From Flavobacterium nackdongense (GTDB lineage Bacteria; Bacteroidota; Bacteroidia; Flavobacteriales; Flavobacteriaceae): DNA of 64,000 nucleotides. The stretch lies in assembly GCF_004355225.1 (NCBI RefSeq), contig NZ_CP037933.1, positions 3,100,001-3,164,000 on the forward strand, given 5' to 3'. Position numbers and translations under genes: made by a program. The notes under the pieces were generated by a model. That model had not been told where the DNA came from. It saw nothing but the letters and a program-made list of their open reading frames with translations, and did no database searches. Of this stretch, positions 29,650 through 38,846 are shown one piece after another; the first letter of the stretch is position 1, and every line of letters starts with the position of its first letter.

Positions 29650-29674
29650 ATATAGGCAAATTTGCTTATATTTG
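29650..29674 (+). promoter_or_regulatory. Operator-promoter between the XRE gene and the envelope operon
   Basis: A 22-bp near-perfect palindrome (29650-29671, 10 of 11 pairs, core GCAAATTTGC) overlaps the -7 box TATATTTG at 29667-29674. The -7 box lies 29 nt before the ATG at 29704. A repressor bound there would block the rightward promoter. Confidence 0.6.
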
Positions 29675-29703
29675 AAGAGCTTTTAATAAATATTTAAAAC
29701 GAT

Positions 29704-30378
29704 ATGATAAAAAAATATGCACTTGCTTTTTTTATTCTTTTTTCAACAGTTGTTTTCTCTCAACAGAAACCCAACTATGAACTTATTGAAAAAAATATTA
29801 AAGATGAAAATCCTGAATATTACTACACTTCCTTATTAGAAAGATATAGAAAAGGGGATAAATCAATGACATTAAAACAATGTGAACACTTATATTATGG
29901 TTTTGCTTTTCAAGATAATTTTAAAAATTTTAGGTATAAGGCTTTGACAGATAGCATTGCAAAGTATGAAAAAAATGAAGATAAATTAGACCCTAAAAAT
30001 ATTTTAAAACAATTAGATTTTAGAAATCAAATATTAGAAAAAAGTCCATTTGATGTTAGTCATATATGGGGGAAAATAAACAGCCTGCATTTACTAAAAA
30101 GACAGAATGAGATTAATATTTGTTTTAATCAATTAGATATAATGCATAATGTGGTCAGGAATTCTGGTGATGGATTAACAAAAGAAACGGCATATTGCAT
30201 TAATAATGTACAATTTGAGTGGTTCTTAATTAATTTATTGGACCTAAAAGCCACTAAAAATCCAGAGACAATTGATAAAATTTACGAGTATGTTTTGTTA
30301 GAAAAAAACGATAAAAACATTAATGGTTTATATTTTAATGTTGAAAAGGTACAATATACTATTGAATATCAAAATTAA
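29704..30378 (+). CDS. Exported DUF4919-like protein
   Basis: A 224-residue protein with a signal peptide (IKKYALAFFILFSTVVFSQ). Features such as LLERYRKGDKSMTLKQCEHLYYGFAFQDNF and a helical repeat body recall the Bacteroidota DUF4919 family, of unknown function. First gene under the XRE-linked promoter. The family call is from memory of its motif and is tentative. Confidence 0.55.
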   Translation: MIKKYALAFFILFSTVVFSQQKPNYELIEKNIKDENPEYYYTSLLERYRKGDKSMTLKQCEHLYYGFAFQDNFKNFRYKALTDSIAKYEKNEDKLDPKNILKQLDFRNQILEKSPFDVSHIWGKINSLHLLKRQNEINICFNQLDIMHNVVRNSGDGLTKETAYCINNVQFEWFLINLLDLKATKNPETIDKIYEYVLLEKNDKNINGLYFNVEKVQYTIEYQN

Positions 30379-30412
30379 AAACACATCTAATCAGTCATTT
30401 AACTAAATTATT

Positions 30413-31021
30413 ATGAAATTATTCTTCCTTTTGTTACTATTTATACCATTAAACGAAATTAAAAAATCGCCATCGGACTTTGAAAATGAGCTAAATTACA
30501 TTGTTAAAGATTTCAGAGAAGATATAATGGACGAATATAAGTGTAAAAAATTAATGAACAATGCAGGTTCTATTTTTGATGAAATTGAAGAAGAATTAAA
30601 GGAAACAAATAAGTTTACCCCCTATGAAATTAGCCAACTAAGAGAGCTAAAAACTAAAGCTGATGCTTTACAATCTTATATTGGAGGTATTGGAGGTTGT
30701 GCAAGTGCTATGTTTCCAACTTTTAAGGAATTTGAAATAGCAAATCAAATGGTACGTGGATCCGTTACTTATGCTAATCAAGGAAAATTTTGTGTAGATT
30801 TTATATCGGTCACAATAGGAAATTATGTCGTTTATATGGCTAAAAACAATACTTCAACAAATTATATGGTAAAATACAATTGGAAAAATAATACCGGAAC
30901 TTCAAAAGGAAATGGAACTATGGGACTCCCTGAAAAAACAGTCAGGAGCATTTACAATAATAGAAGTAATCAAACACAAAATAGAATTACGATTGTGGGA
31001 GTTACTTGTACTCCAATTTGA
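30413..31021 (+). CDS. Exported protein of unknown function with conserved Cys
   Basis: A 202-residue protein with a hydrophobic leader (KLFFLLLLFIPLN). The N-terminal half is helical (FENELNYIVKDFREDIMDEYKCKKL) and the C-terminal half looks beta-rich (VDFISVTIGNYVVYMAKNN). Cys residues in YKCKK, GGCAS, KFCVD and VTCTP could form periplasmic disulfides. No family is recognised. Confidence 0.6.
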   Translation: MKLFFLLLLFIPLNEIKKSPSDFENELNYIVKDFREDIMDEYKCKKLMNNAGSIFDEIEEELKETNKFTPYEISQLRELKTKADALQSYIGGIGGCASAMFPTFKEFEIANQMVRGSVTYANQGKFCVDFISVTIGNYVVYMAKNNTSTNYMVKYNWKNNTGTSKGNGTMGLPEKTVRSIYNNRSNQTQNRITIVGVTCTPI

Positions 31022-31106
31022 ATAATGTAAAATTTAAATTTAAGAAAACATAAAAGCAGAGAAGCTGAAAACTGAATAGAGTAAGCAAAAAAAAATCTAT
31101 TTTAAA

Positions 31107-31538
31107 ATGAAAAAATTAATTTTCACACTAGCATTTTTGCTGATGACAATTGCAAATTTTGGTCAAAATATTACCTATTCTAAAGATTATTTAGGAAATA
31201 CTGTCGCAAAAGATCAATACGGAAATGTTTTAGCTACAGGATCAACAGATTACTTAGGAAACTTTGTTTGGAAAGACAAATATGGAAATGTAATAAATAC
31301 TGAATCAAAAGATTACACTGGAAATACAGTAAAAAAAGATAGTTATGGTAATGTTCAAACTACACAATCTACAGATTATTTAGGAAATGAAGTAGTAAAA
31401 GACCAATACGGGAATATTATTTATACTTTATCTGAAGATTATCTTGGAAATATTGTCAAAAAAGACAAGTACGGAAATGTACTTGGAACCTATAAAAAAG
31501 ACTATTTAGGTAATTGGGTTTATTATCCTAATAAATAA
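31107..31538 (+). CDS. Exported 21-residue tandem-repeat protein
   Basis: A 143-residue protein. A signal peptide (KKLIFTLAFLLMTIANFGQ) is followed by five full 21-residue repeats and one partial repeat with pattern DYLGNxVxKDxYGNVxxTxS. At DNA level the period is 63 bp. The alternating Tyr-Gly-Asn motifs suggest short beta-hairpins, as in YD- or MORN-like solenoids. Likely secreted or periplasmic. Function unknown. Confidence 0.75.
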   Translation: MKKLIFTLAFLLMTIANFGQNITYSKDYLGNTVAKDQYGNVLATGSTDYLGNFVWKDKYGNVINTESKDYTGNTVKKDSYGNVQTTQSTDYLGNEVVKDQYGNIIYTLSEDYLGNIVKKDKYGNVLGTYKKDYLGNWVYYPNK

Positions 31539-31556
31539 CAATAAAAACAAAACATT

Positions 31557-32549
31557 ATGAAAAGAATAATCCTACTCTTTATGATATTATTAGCAATGTC
31601 TGGGTACTCACAAAACAGATATTCGAATTATTCAACAGCTAAAATGGAACCATTAACACAAGCTGAAATAATGGCAGTTCCTTTGGCATTACAAGCCAAA
31701 TACGATAATAATCAAAAATATTTGTATCAATTAAAAAAATGGGTGCTTGAATTAAAAACATCCATTAAGATAGAACCCTTTTTGGGGAGATTAGAAGGGG
31801 AATATAGTGTTTTAACTTCAATGGAAAACGATGATTTAGCTCGTGCTACCAAATTATTAAACCAGAGAGAAATTGGAATTCAAGAAATTATTACAGAATA
31901 TAATTTATTCATTTCTAAACAAAGCTCTCAAATCCAAACAACTCAAGGTTTAACTGAAAGTAAAAATCCACAAACAAGTGAAGATGAAAATTATGGAAAT
32001 AAGGGTTTTGAATCTTATAAAAATAAAAACTTTACTAATGCTATACTCTATTGTTCAAAAGCCCTAGAAATAGAGCCAGAAAACACCGACATACTTTTTT
32101 TAAGAGCATTGTCAAAAAGCGAAATGAACGATAGATACGGAGCAATAAATGACTACGATAAGATAATATCAATGGAGGGAAGAATTACGCCTATAAGTTA
32201 TAAATTCTCTACTGTTTATAACAATAAAGCCTATTGTTTAGTATGTCTTGGAGAATATAATACAGCGATGCCCTTTATTCAAAAAGCATTGCAATTAGAC
32301 CAGACAGAATGGTATATCTGGGATACAAGAGCAGAAATTTTCTTGAATCTAGGGGAATTCGACAAATGTATTTCTGATTGTACAAAAGCAATAAGCATCA
32401 AAGCAAATGGAAACTCTTTTTTGGTTAGAGGATTGGCATATATTAAAAAAGGAGAAAAAACTAAAGGTTGTCAAGATTTATCAAAAGCAGGAGAATTGGG
32501 CGAAGATACTGCATATCAAAAAATAAAAGAACACTGTAACAGAAAATAA
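31557..32549 (+). CDS. Exported TPR protein
   Basis: A 330-residue protein with a signal peptide (RIILLFMILLAMSGYSQ), a helical N-terminal part and at least three TPR units from about residue 150. Examples are GNKGFESYKNKNFTNAILYCSKALEIEPENTD, NNKAYCLVCLGEYNTAMPFIQKALQLD and NLGEFDKCISDCTKAISI. TPRs form protein-binding scaffolds. The next gene starts 4 nt later, so it belongs to the same operon. Confidence 0.75.
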   Translation: MKRIILLFMILLAMSGYSQNRYSNYSTAKMEPLTQAEIMAVPLALQAKYDNNQKYLYQLKKWVLELKTSIKIEPFLGRLEGEYSVLTSMENDDLARATKLLNQREIGIQEIITEYNLFISKQSSQIQTTQGLTESKNPQTSEDENYGNKGFESYKNKNFTNAILYCSKALEIEPENTDILFLRALSKSEMNDRYGAINDYDKIISMEGRITPISYKFSTVYNNKAYCLVCLGEYNTAMPFIQKALQLDQTEWYIWDTRAEIFLNLGEFDKCISDCTKAISIKANGNSFLVRGLAYIKKGEKTKGCQDLSKAGELGEDTAYQKIKEHCNRK

Positions 32550-32553
32550 AAAA

Positions 32554-33582
32554 ATGACAACAATTTTAATATTTATAATAATTATTACTTTGTTTATTTT
32601 CCTTATATCCAATGCTAAAACTAATAATAAAAACAATAATAAACAAGGGGATTTAAAACGATCCAGTTATGATGGTGCAATTCCTATAGACATAAAATTA
32701 GATCGATGTGATTATATATGTAATGATCCTTCAAAGTATAAATTTCATCTTATGATTTACCATTATATTTCAAAAGATCAAGTAAAACAAATTAGTTTAC
32801 AACAAATTGCGAATAGTTTTAATTGCCACTCATCCGACGCAAAAGAGGTTTTTTTTAAGAAATTAAGAACTTTTAAACTGGAGTTTGTTATAAAAAAAAG
32901 AGACGAAAGAGTTTATGAAATGCATAAACACCTACAATCACGGAATTTAACTATTAAACCAGAAGATACACCAGCTGCATTTATGGAGGAATGGATTAAT
33001 GAATATATTGAAAATAAAGAATACCAATATCGAAAAAGAACAAAGCTTGAAGTTATAGAAGATATAGTGGCATTATATCCCGAATATGGAAAAATCATTA
33101 TTTTGGGTAATAAAGAATTAGAAGAAAAGTATTTAGATGACAATCCTTTTGTGTTAGATTTAATAATGGATGAACTTGCATATTCGGATGAGCCAGCTGA
33201 AAGATGCCGTTTAAAAGCGATTAAGGTTAGGTGGAATGATGATGATTTTAAAGAAGCTTTTAGAATAATTGATTTAGGATTAGAATTTAACGACCCTTAC
33301 ACGGAACCTTTTCTTTACTCATTAAAAGTTGATTGCTTTGAGAAGCTTTCAAATTATACTCTTGCGCTAGAAAATATGAACAAAGCAATAGAGTCAATAC
33401 AAAAGAACCTTCCTGATAATTTTTATCAAATATGTTGTTTTTATAAAACTAGAAGTGAAATTAAAGATAAACTTAATGATATAATTGGAGCAATGCAAGA
33501 CAAGGAAAAAGCTGAAATATTCGACTCAAAATATGAAGCTAACAAAACAGCTGATGAAAATTATAACGATTTACCATTTTAA
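32554..33582 (+). CDS. Membrane-anchored protein of unknown function with an SSB-like C-terminal tip
   Basis: A 342-residue protein with one N-terminal membrane helix (ILIFIIIITLFIFLI), a large cytoplasmic or periplasmic domain, and TPR-like helices at about 255-325 (ALENMNKAIESI). It ends in NYNDLPF, resembling the DDLPF tip by which bacterial SSB recruits partners. Whether this is meaningful for an envelope protein is unclear. It lies in the tight operon 31557-36194. Confidence 0.6.
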   Translation: MTTILIFIIIITLFIFLISNAKTNNKNNNKQGDLKRSSYDGAIPIDIKLDRCDYICNDPSKYKFHLMIYHYISKDQVKQISLQQIANSFNCHSSDAKEVFFKKLRTFKLEFVIKKRDERVYEMHKHLQSRNLTIKPEDTPAAFMEEWINEYIENKEYQYRKRTKLEVIEDIVALYPEYGKIIILGNKELEEKYLDDNPFVLDLIMDELAYSDEPAERCRLKAIKVRWNDDDFKEAFRIIDLGLEFNDPYTEPFLYSLKVDCFEKLSNYTLALENMNKAIESIQKNLPDNFYQICCFYKTRSEIKDKLNDIIGAMQDKEKAEIFDSKYEANKTADENYNDLPF

Positions 33583-33593
33583 AAATAAATAAT

Positions 33594-34022
33594 ATGATTT
33601 GGGCAATTATATTCGGAATAGCAGTAGTTTTTATCTTTAATATTGTTTCTAATAATTTTAAAGATAAAGTATCTCTGGCAGGAACAAGCTTAGAAGAAAA
33701 ATTTAGTATCCTAATCAGCAAAATTAATGATGAGGCATTTAACGGCGAAGCAATCGTAACCAAAGGTTCTATAAATGGATGTTTGAATATTTTCAATCCA
33801 AACGGTAGTCAACACTTTGTAGAAATTATGTATAGCTATGGCAATTTACAAATTACTTGGAAATATAAATACTACCAAAAAGAAATGATTTATAATAGAT
33901 CATTTCTAAACATTAGAAATTTAAGTTCATTTGAGGAAATTAAAGTTGCAAATATTCTAATTCAAGAAGTTAGTGATAAAATTGAAAATCATAAATTAAT
34001 TGTAATGAAAGATTTATATTAA
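33594..34022 (+). CDS. Small membrane-anchored protein of unknown function
   Basis: 142 residues with an N-terminal helix (WAIIFGIAVVFIFNIV) and a mixed alpha/beta domain. No family is recognised. Spacing to the neighbours is about 11 nt on each side, so it is co-transcribed. Confidence 0.55.
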   Translation: MIWAIIFGIAVVFIFNIVSNNFKDKVSLAGTSLEEKFSILISKINDEAFNGEAIVTKGSINGCLNIFNPNGSQHFVEIMYSYGNLQITWKYKYYQKEMIYNRSFLNIRNLSSFEEIKVANILIQEVSDKIENHKLIVMKDLY

Positions 34023-34033
34023 AAAATACATAA

Positions 34034-34534
34034 ATGAAAAAACTACAACTTTTTATAATATTATTTCCAATAATATCTATATCACAAGATCGAATTTCAG
34101 CTTCAGTTGGGAATAATGAGATTTATATTGAAACGTATAAACACTATGAGTTTGACGATAGTTATTCTCTACAAAAAGCTTATAGATTAGGTCCGTCAAG
34201 TGCTAAAGTTTTAAAAGACGGAATCAAAACAGCGGTTAAATGGGCGGAACTTAACCAAAAGTATAATAGAGAATTTAATAAAGAAATTTCTCGTTTCAGT
34301 GTTATGGAAAAAGAAATTTATAAATTTTATCAAAAATATATAAATGAATTTTCAGATGAATTAATAATGACATTTAAAGGATTAGAGTCAGGGGAATTTG
34401 AATTTGAAATAAAAAACAATGATGATTTTATAGATTTTATAAGAATTAATGATTTGGAAATGTTAATTAATTTTCAAAACCTAATAAATGGAAAATCTGT
34501 AAATAATGAAATAGACGAACTTTTTAAAAAATAA
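34034..34534 (+). CDS. Exported protein of unknown function
   Basis: 166 residues with a cleavable-looking leader (KLQLFIILFPIISISQ), then a helix-rich charged domain. Only 2 nt separate it from the next small gene. No family is recognised. Confidence 0.55.
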   Translation: MKKLQLFIILFPIISISQDRISASVGNNEIYIETYKHYEFDDSYSLQKAYRLGPSSAKVLKDGIKTAVKWAELNQKYNREFNKEISRFSVMEKEIYKFYQKYINEFSDELIMTFKGLESGEFEFEIKNNDDFIDFIRINDLEMLINFQNLINGKSVNNEIDELFKK

Positions 34535-34536
34535 AT

Positions 34537-34716
34537 ATGAAAACATTAAAAATTATTTTTGGAGTATTATTACTAATAGGTCTTTTGGGATCAATTATAA
34601 GTTTTTTCAAAGAAGTCAATACTTATGAAGCATCCGATTTATTCGGTCATTTAATAGCAATAGCTTTAATTTCTTGGGCTGTATATGCGTTATTAAAACC
34701 ATCTAAAACTACATAA
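34537..34716 (+). CDS. Small two-helix membrane protein
   Basis: 59 residues, MKTLKIIFGVLLLIG to LLKPSKTT, with two hydrophobic helices. Its TAA shares one base with the ATG of the next gene (34716), a strong sign of translational coupling. Such small membrane proteins often accompany larger envelope complexes. No homologue is claimed. Confidence 0.65.
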   Translation: MKTLKIIFGVLLLIGLLGSIISFFKEVNTYEASDLFGHLIAIALISWAVYALLKPSKTT

Positions 34717-36194
34717 TGAAAAAACTATCAATATTAATATGCTTGATTATTTCAAGCTTTACTGTCTTAGCACAATATAAAGTTAAAACCGTAAAAAGAC
34801 CTGACGGAATTACCCTCAACTATTTTAATCCTATTCCGGTAGCCAGAGCTAATAACTGGGATGCTGGACTATCCTTGTATAAAAACCCAGACAATAACAC
34901 CTACTTTGTTGCAATTTCAGTGGTGTTTAAAAATGCAGTTGCTAAAGAATTGAACGGAAATTTATTGATCCAAACAACTGGCAAAAATGGGATTTCTTTA
35001 GAACCAATTTATAATAGATTAGTTACTATGAATGGAAGAGAAGTTGCAGCATCTATGTATTATTTAACAGAAAGAGATATAAACGAACTTAAATCAAATC
35101 CGACAAAATTGATTTCTTTTAATCTAAATGATGAAATTATTGCATTGAATCTAACCGAAAATAGAGATGTATTAATAAAAGAGTTTTCAATATTAAGCAA
35201 CATACGTGTTTTGAAAACACAAACGAAAGGATTAGACTCATTAAAACAAGCTAAAAAAGAAGAGTTAAGACATAAAGCTTTTTTGCAAAATACTGGTAAA
35301 TTAAAGATTACACAAGACTCAAATTATAATAAATTAAAAATTTCAAGCGGTCAATATTTAAAAAACACTTCTATTGGTGAATCTGAAAAGGATAAAAATA
35401 TAAATTTAGAAACCGAGATCATTGCTGATGACATAGAAGGTTCTATAATTCATAATAGAAGTGACAAAGCCATAGATAAATATAAAAACTATAAACTATT
35501 TGGATTAATGCTGCTTTTTGGTTTAATATTTTTTGTAATGTTTCGATTTAATAACAAAGGTGTTAGAGTAAATAAAAAAACTAATAAAGTAAAATCACAA
35601 AATGCAAGTATTAATAATAGTTTACGTGAAAAACAATTTCTCGAATTTACAGATATAGAAAGACGTGAACTAATGTTGAAATATGCGATTGACTTAGATT
35701 CTGGTAAAAATGTTATTACTGAACGAATATTAACTAACAAGAAATTAAGGTTTGATGGATTATATATCGGAAGCCAAAGATTTACTAACAGATTTACACA
35801 AGAACTAAATACATATATAGCTATTTTTAAATTCAATGAAAATGGGCTTGTTATTTTTACCGATTATACAGAAGAAAATATTAACATAAAAATTAATTTG
35901 AATATGTTGAGAGAATTAAAAAAAGAGCTTTCTAAAGTTGAAATTTATGAACCTTTCGAAGGTATAGCTAAGTATGAATCCTTCCAAAATGACACAATCA
36001 AAATGAAGTTTTTTGAACAGAATCATAGAAATAATGAAATAGATGAAGACAAATTTTTTAGTTGGTATGGTAAAATATTGAATGAAAAATTAATTTTATC
36101 ACGGAACGAATCTTTTTTTAGTTATGATAAAAACTCAGTAGTCGTGGGAACTGCCTTTAATGACATTGAGTTTGCTTTTTTAAATTTAAAATAA
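34716..36194 (+). CDS. Large envelope protein of unknown function, signal peptide plus central membrane helix
   Basis: 492 residues: a signal peptide (KKLSILICLIISSFTVLAQ), a predicted beta-rich periplasmic domain (about 20-170), and a linker. One membrane helix (LFGLMLLFGLIFFVMF, about 263-278) precedes a cytoplasmic domain of about 200 residues. The topology could pass a signal or force from periplasm to cytoplasm. No recognised motif. It is the largest protein of the unknown operon. Confidence 0.6.
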   Translation: MKKLSILICLIISSFTVLAQYKVKTVKRPDGITLNYFNPIPVARANNWDAGLSLYKNPDNNTYFVAISVVFKNAVAKELNGNLLIQTTGKNGISLEPIYNRLVTMNGREVAASMYYLTERDINELKSNPTKLISFNLNDEIIALNLTENRDVLIKEFSILSNIRVLKTQTKGLDSLKQAKKEELRHKAFLQNTGKLKITQDSNYNKLKISSGQYLKNTSIGESEKDKNINLETEIIADDIEGSIIHNRSDKAIDKYKNYKLFGLMLLFGLIFFVMFRFNNKGVRVNKKTNKVKSQNASINNSLREKQFLEFTDIERRELMLKYAIDLDSGKNVITERILTNKKLRFDGLYIGSQRFTNRFTQELNTYIAIFKFNENGLVIFTDYTEENINIKINLNMLRELKKELSKVEIYEPFEGIAKYESFQNDTIKMKFFEQNHRNNEIDEDKFFSWYGKILNEKLILSRNESFFSYDKNSVVVGTAFNDIEFAFLNLK

Positions 36195-36217
36195 AAAATA
36201 ATTTTATTTACTCAAAA

Positions 36218-36565
36218 TTGAAACCACCTCCAGAAAAATACACCAAAGAAATCATCATAAACAAACTCATTGAATCTTGCTTAAATTTCGATGCCAAGAT
36301 TTTTAAACCCTATTTACAATCTGAAATAGTTACTACGGATACACCAGATAAAAAAAGATTTTATTGGTTTTTCCAGAAAATGCTTTTATCGGAAAAAGAC
36401 AATTCTATAGAGCCAATGAGTTTTAAAATTGAAAAGGTGCATTGGGAGAAAGATGAAGATGTAAAATATTATAATTTATACGATAGTGTACATAAATATT
36501 CACGTCTGAGCCTAAGAATTAAAGAAACTGAAAATCAAATTTACTTAGAAACTATGCCGTTTTAA
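36218..36565 (+). CDS. Small protein of unknown function
   Basis: 115 residues starting at a TTG; no ATG is available upstream in the frame close to the coding start. Helix-rich N-terminus (TKEIIINKLIESCLNFDAKIFKPYL) and a short beta C-terminus ending ETMPF. It resembles small NTF2-like proteins in outline only. It follows the large envelope gene by 23 nt. Confidence 0.5.
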   Translation: MKPPPEKYTKEIIINKLIESCLNFDAKIFKPYLQSEIVTTDTPDKKRFYWFFQKMLLSEKDNSIEPMSFKIEKVHWEKDEDVKYYNLYDSVHKYSRLSLRIKETENQIYLETMPF

Positions 36566-36659
36566 AAAAAATAGGTTTATGAACTCAGAGCAAAAAACAA
36601 CACTCTCACCCCAAATTTAAATGACAGAAAGCTTTTAAAACTAAAATTATAATAAGACA

Positions 36660-37472
36660 ATGACCCAACTTGATGCTTTTATCTATTTTTTAGAACGAAT
36701 GGATTTGGAAATGTTAGATGAAATTCTAACCGAAGACATTTCCTATTGTGGCACTACAAAAAAGATATTCTTGGAAAAATTAGCAGGTATTTTTAAATAT
36801 AATACCTCTTTAAATAATAAAACTCTTGCAGTTAAAAAATCAAAAAAGAATCAAAATTGTATAAAATTTGTTTGTTGGAATAATACATATTGGGAAAACA
36901 GATTGCTAGTTACAGAAAGTAAAGGTTCAATCATTTCCTTTGTTAGTAAGAGAAAAAACAATTTACATTCTAAATCCCACTTTAGAATATACAAAGATGA
37001 GAAAATTGGTTTTGTAAAAAGTGCTGATTTTATTATACTTCAAAATAATTGTAAGAATGCTATTAATTTATTTAGTGGGAGAATTCTAACCACAGAATTT
37101 ATTCATAATTGGGTTAGCGTTTTCCGTTGTTTATATAAAGAAATTAATGAGGAATCAATTATTAAAAATATTAGATATTTTGAAGAGTTTGTTGAGTTTT
37201 GGGAAGCTACCTGTTATGAGGAAGAATTAATTCAAAAATATACTTTAGCAGAAGAGGCTTTAAACGAATACCGTACAACAGATGAATTGGAATGGATTAA
37301 AAGATATGCATACATATTTTACTGTGAATTAATCCCTGGTAATACCTGCGCAGAATATCTTTGTGATGAAACATACAGATTTAAAGAAGGAAATATTATA
37401 TACGAATCGAAAGAACTCTATTTAGTTTATAAATTCACAGATTTATATAATAGTTTACCTCGTTGTTTTTAA
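36660..37472 (+). CDS. Protein of unknown function
   Basis: 270 residues. The N-terminus (LDAFIYFLERMDLEMLDEILTEDISYCGTTKKIFLEKL) has an NTF2-like flavour similar to the preceding gene; the rest is unassigned, with several Trp and Cys residues. It ends 243 nt before the DnaB-like gene, and that gap shows no gene. Confidence 0.5.
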   Translation: MTQLDAFIYFLERMDLEMLDEILTEDISYCGTTKKIFLEKLAGIFKYNTSLNNKTLAVKKSKKNQNCIKFVCWNNTYWENRLLVTESKGSIISFVSKRKNNLHSKSHFRIYKDEKIGFVKSADFIILQNNCKNAINLFSGRILTTEFIHNWVSVFRCLYKEINEESIIKNIRYFEEFVEFWEATCYEEELIQKYTLAEEALNEYRTTDELEWIKRYAYIFYCELIPGNTCAEYLCDETYRFKEGNIIYESKELYLVYKFTDLYNSLPRCF

Positions 37473-37715
37473 TGGTATTGAATATAAACCAGAAAATAAA
37501 ACTATTTTATAAATCATCTTTCAATAATAGCCAAAGCATTATGAACTACAAAAACTGCAAAATATTAAAAAGATATCTTTTATTCTAAAGCAATTATTTG
37601 ATAAATTTATGACGCCTATTGAAAAACAAATTCATTTTCAAAATTTCTTCAAAAAACAAATATAATTTCCATCTAGAATAACTTCTTAAATATAACCTAT
37701 AATAGCATCCCTCAA

Positions 37716-38684
37716 ATGAAAATAAACAATCCATCAACATCCATTAATTCACTATTTGAAAATCTTATACAAAATATTGAATCCAAAGAGGAAAATAAAA
37801 ATATAATACCAACGTTATTCTCGCTTTTGGATCAAAAATTTGGCGGAATATCATTAGGGGAATTAATCGTAATTGGTGGGAGACCTAGTATGGGAAAAAC
37901 CCAGTTTGCGGTAAATTTAGTTTCAAATATCTGCCAGCAGAATCCCGTTTTGTATTTTTCTTTTGACTTATTGCCTAAAGATTTGACTGCTCGTTTTGTA
38001 TCGTGCAGAACAAATATTCCGGTCAATAAAATAATAAACAGACAGCTTATGGGCGAGGAAATTGAAAAAATTAAATCAGTAACGAAAGATTTTAAAAATA
38101 GTTCTGTTTTTATAAGTGACGTAAGCAGTATTGTTATAGAAAACATTTTGGCAGAAATACATAGTTATGTAACAAACTATGGCGTTAGAGTAGTTGTTAT
38201 AGACTATCTGCAATTAATGGGTTCATCTAAAATTAATTTTGGCAGGGAAGCTGAAATAGGGCATATTTGTAAAGTTTTGAAAAACTGTGCCAAAGAGCTC
38301 AATATCTCCTTAATCTTATTAAGTGGGTTAAGCAGATCCGTTGAACTGAGAGGCAGTAGCAAAAAGCCACAACTTATTGATTTGAGAGAAAGTGGCTCTA
38401 TAGAGCAATTAGCAGATAAAGTTTGGTTGCTTTACAGACCCGAATATTATTTAATAGATGAACTTGATGATGATTGTGGTACTCCTTCTGATTGTATATT
38501 GACCCTTATTGTTGCAAAAAACAAGAATGGAATCAATGGGGAATGTTATTTTAAAAGAAATATAAATTTTACAGAATTTAAAAACATTGAAGAACCAAGT
38601 AATGATTTTGAATTACTTCCTTCAAGACTACGAGAAATAGAAAAACCATTTGAGAAGTTTTCAGATGATGATGCTCCTTTTTAA
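37716..38684 (+). CDS. DnaB C-terminal-domain-like ATPase next to the retron
   Basis: 322 residues covering only the RecA-fold motor of DnaB, without the N-terminal primase-binding domain. Walker A GRPSMGKT is at 55-62, Walker B VVVIDYLQLM near 162-171, and the arginine-finger-type stretch ELRGSSKKPQLIDLRESGSIEQLAD near 210-234. It ends FSDDDAPF, very like the acidic SSB tip DDDIPF. The retron ncRNA begins 8 nt after its stop. It could load or move on DNA in the element's replication, or be the retron partner. Confidence 0.75.
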   Translation: MKINNPSTSINSLFENLIQNIESKEENKNIIPTLFSLLDQKFGGISLGELIVIGGRPSMGKTQFAVNLVSNICQQNPVLYFSFDLLPKDLTARFVSCRTNIPVNKIINRQLMGEEIEKIKSVTKDFKNSSVFISDVSSIVIENILAEIHSYVTNYGVRVVVIDYLQLMGSSKINFGREAEIGHICKVLKNCAKELNISLILLSGLSRSVELRGSSKKPQLIDLRESGSIEQLADKVWLLYRPEYYLIDELDDDCGTPSDCILTLIVAKNKNGINGECYFKRNINFTEFKNIEEPSNDFELLPSRLREIEKPFEKFSDDDAPF

Positions 38685-38692
38685 AATATAAA

Positions 38693-38840
38693 AAAGCCGT
38701 TGGAAAAAGTTATGAAGTCAAGCATTAAAAGAATGACTTAGAGATTGTGTTCCGCAATCCAATCAAAATTGTTGCTAGGTACTAAAGACAGCAGTTTACT
38801 GCGTAAACAGCTATGTCAAAGATAATTATACAACGGCTTT
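38693..38840 (+). ncRNA. Retron msr-msd non-coding RNA
   Basis: A 148-nt segment closed by a perfect 10-bp inverted repeat, a1 AAAGCCGTTG (38693-38702) and a2 CAACGGCTTT (38831-38840). Inside are hairpins AAGTCA/TGACTT (38715-38739) and GATTGTG/CGCAATC (38743-38759), plus a longer msd-like hairpin (38787-38817) with stems GACA-GC-GTTTAC and GTAAAC-GC-TGTC. It lies directly upstream of the reverse transcriptase (a2 ends 6 nt before its ATG), as in known retrons. The branch-point G and exact msr/msd border cannot be fixed by eye. Confidence 0.8.
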
Positions 38841-38846
38841 AAAAAA

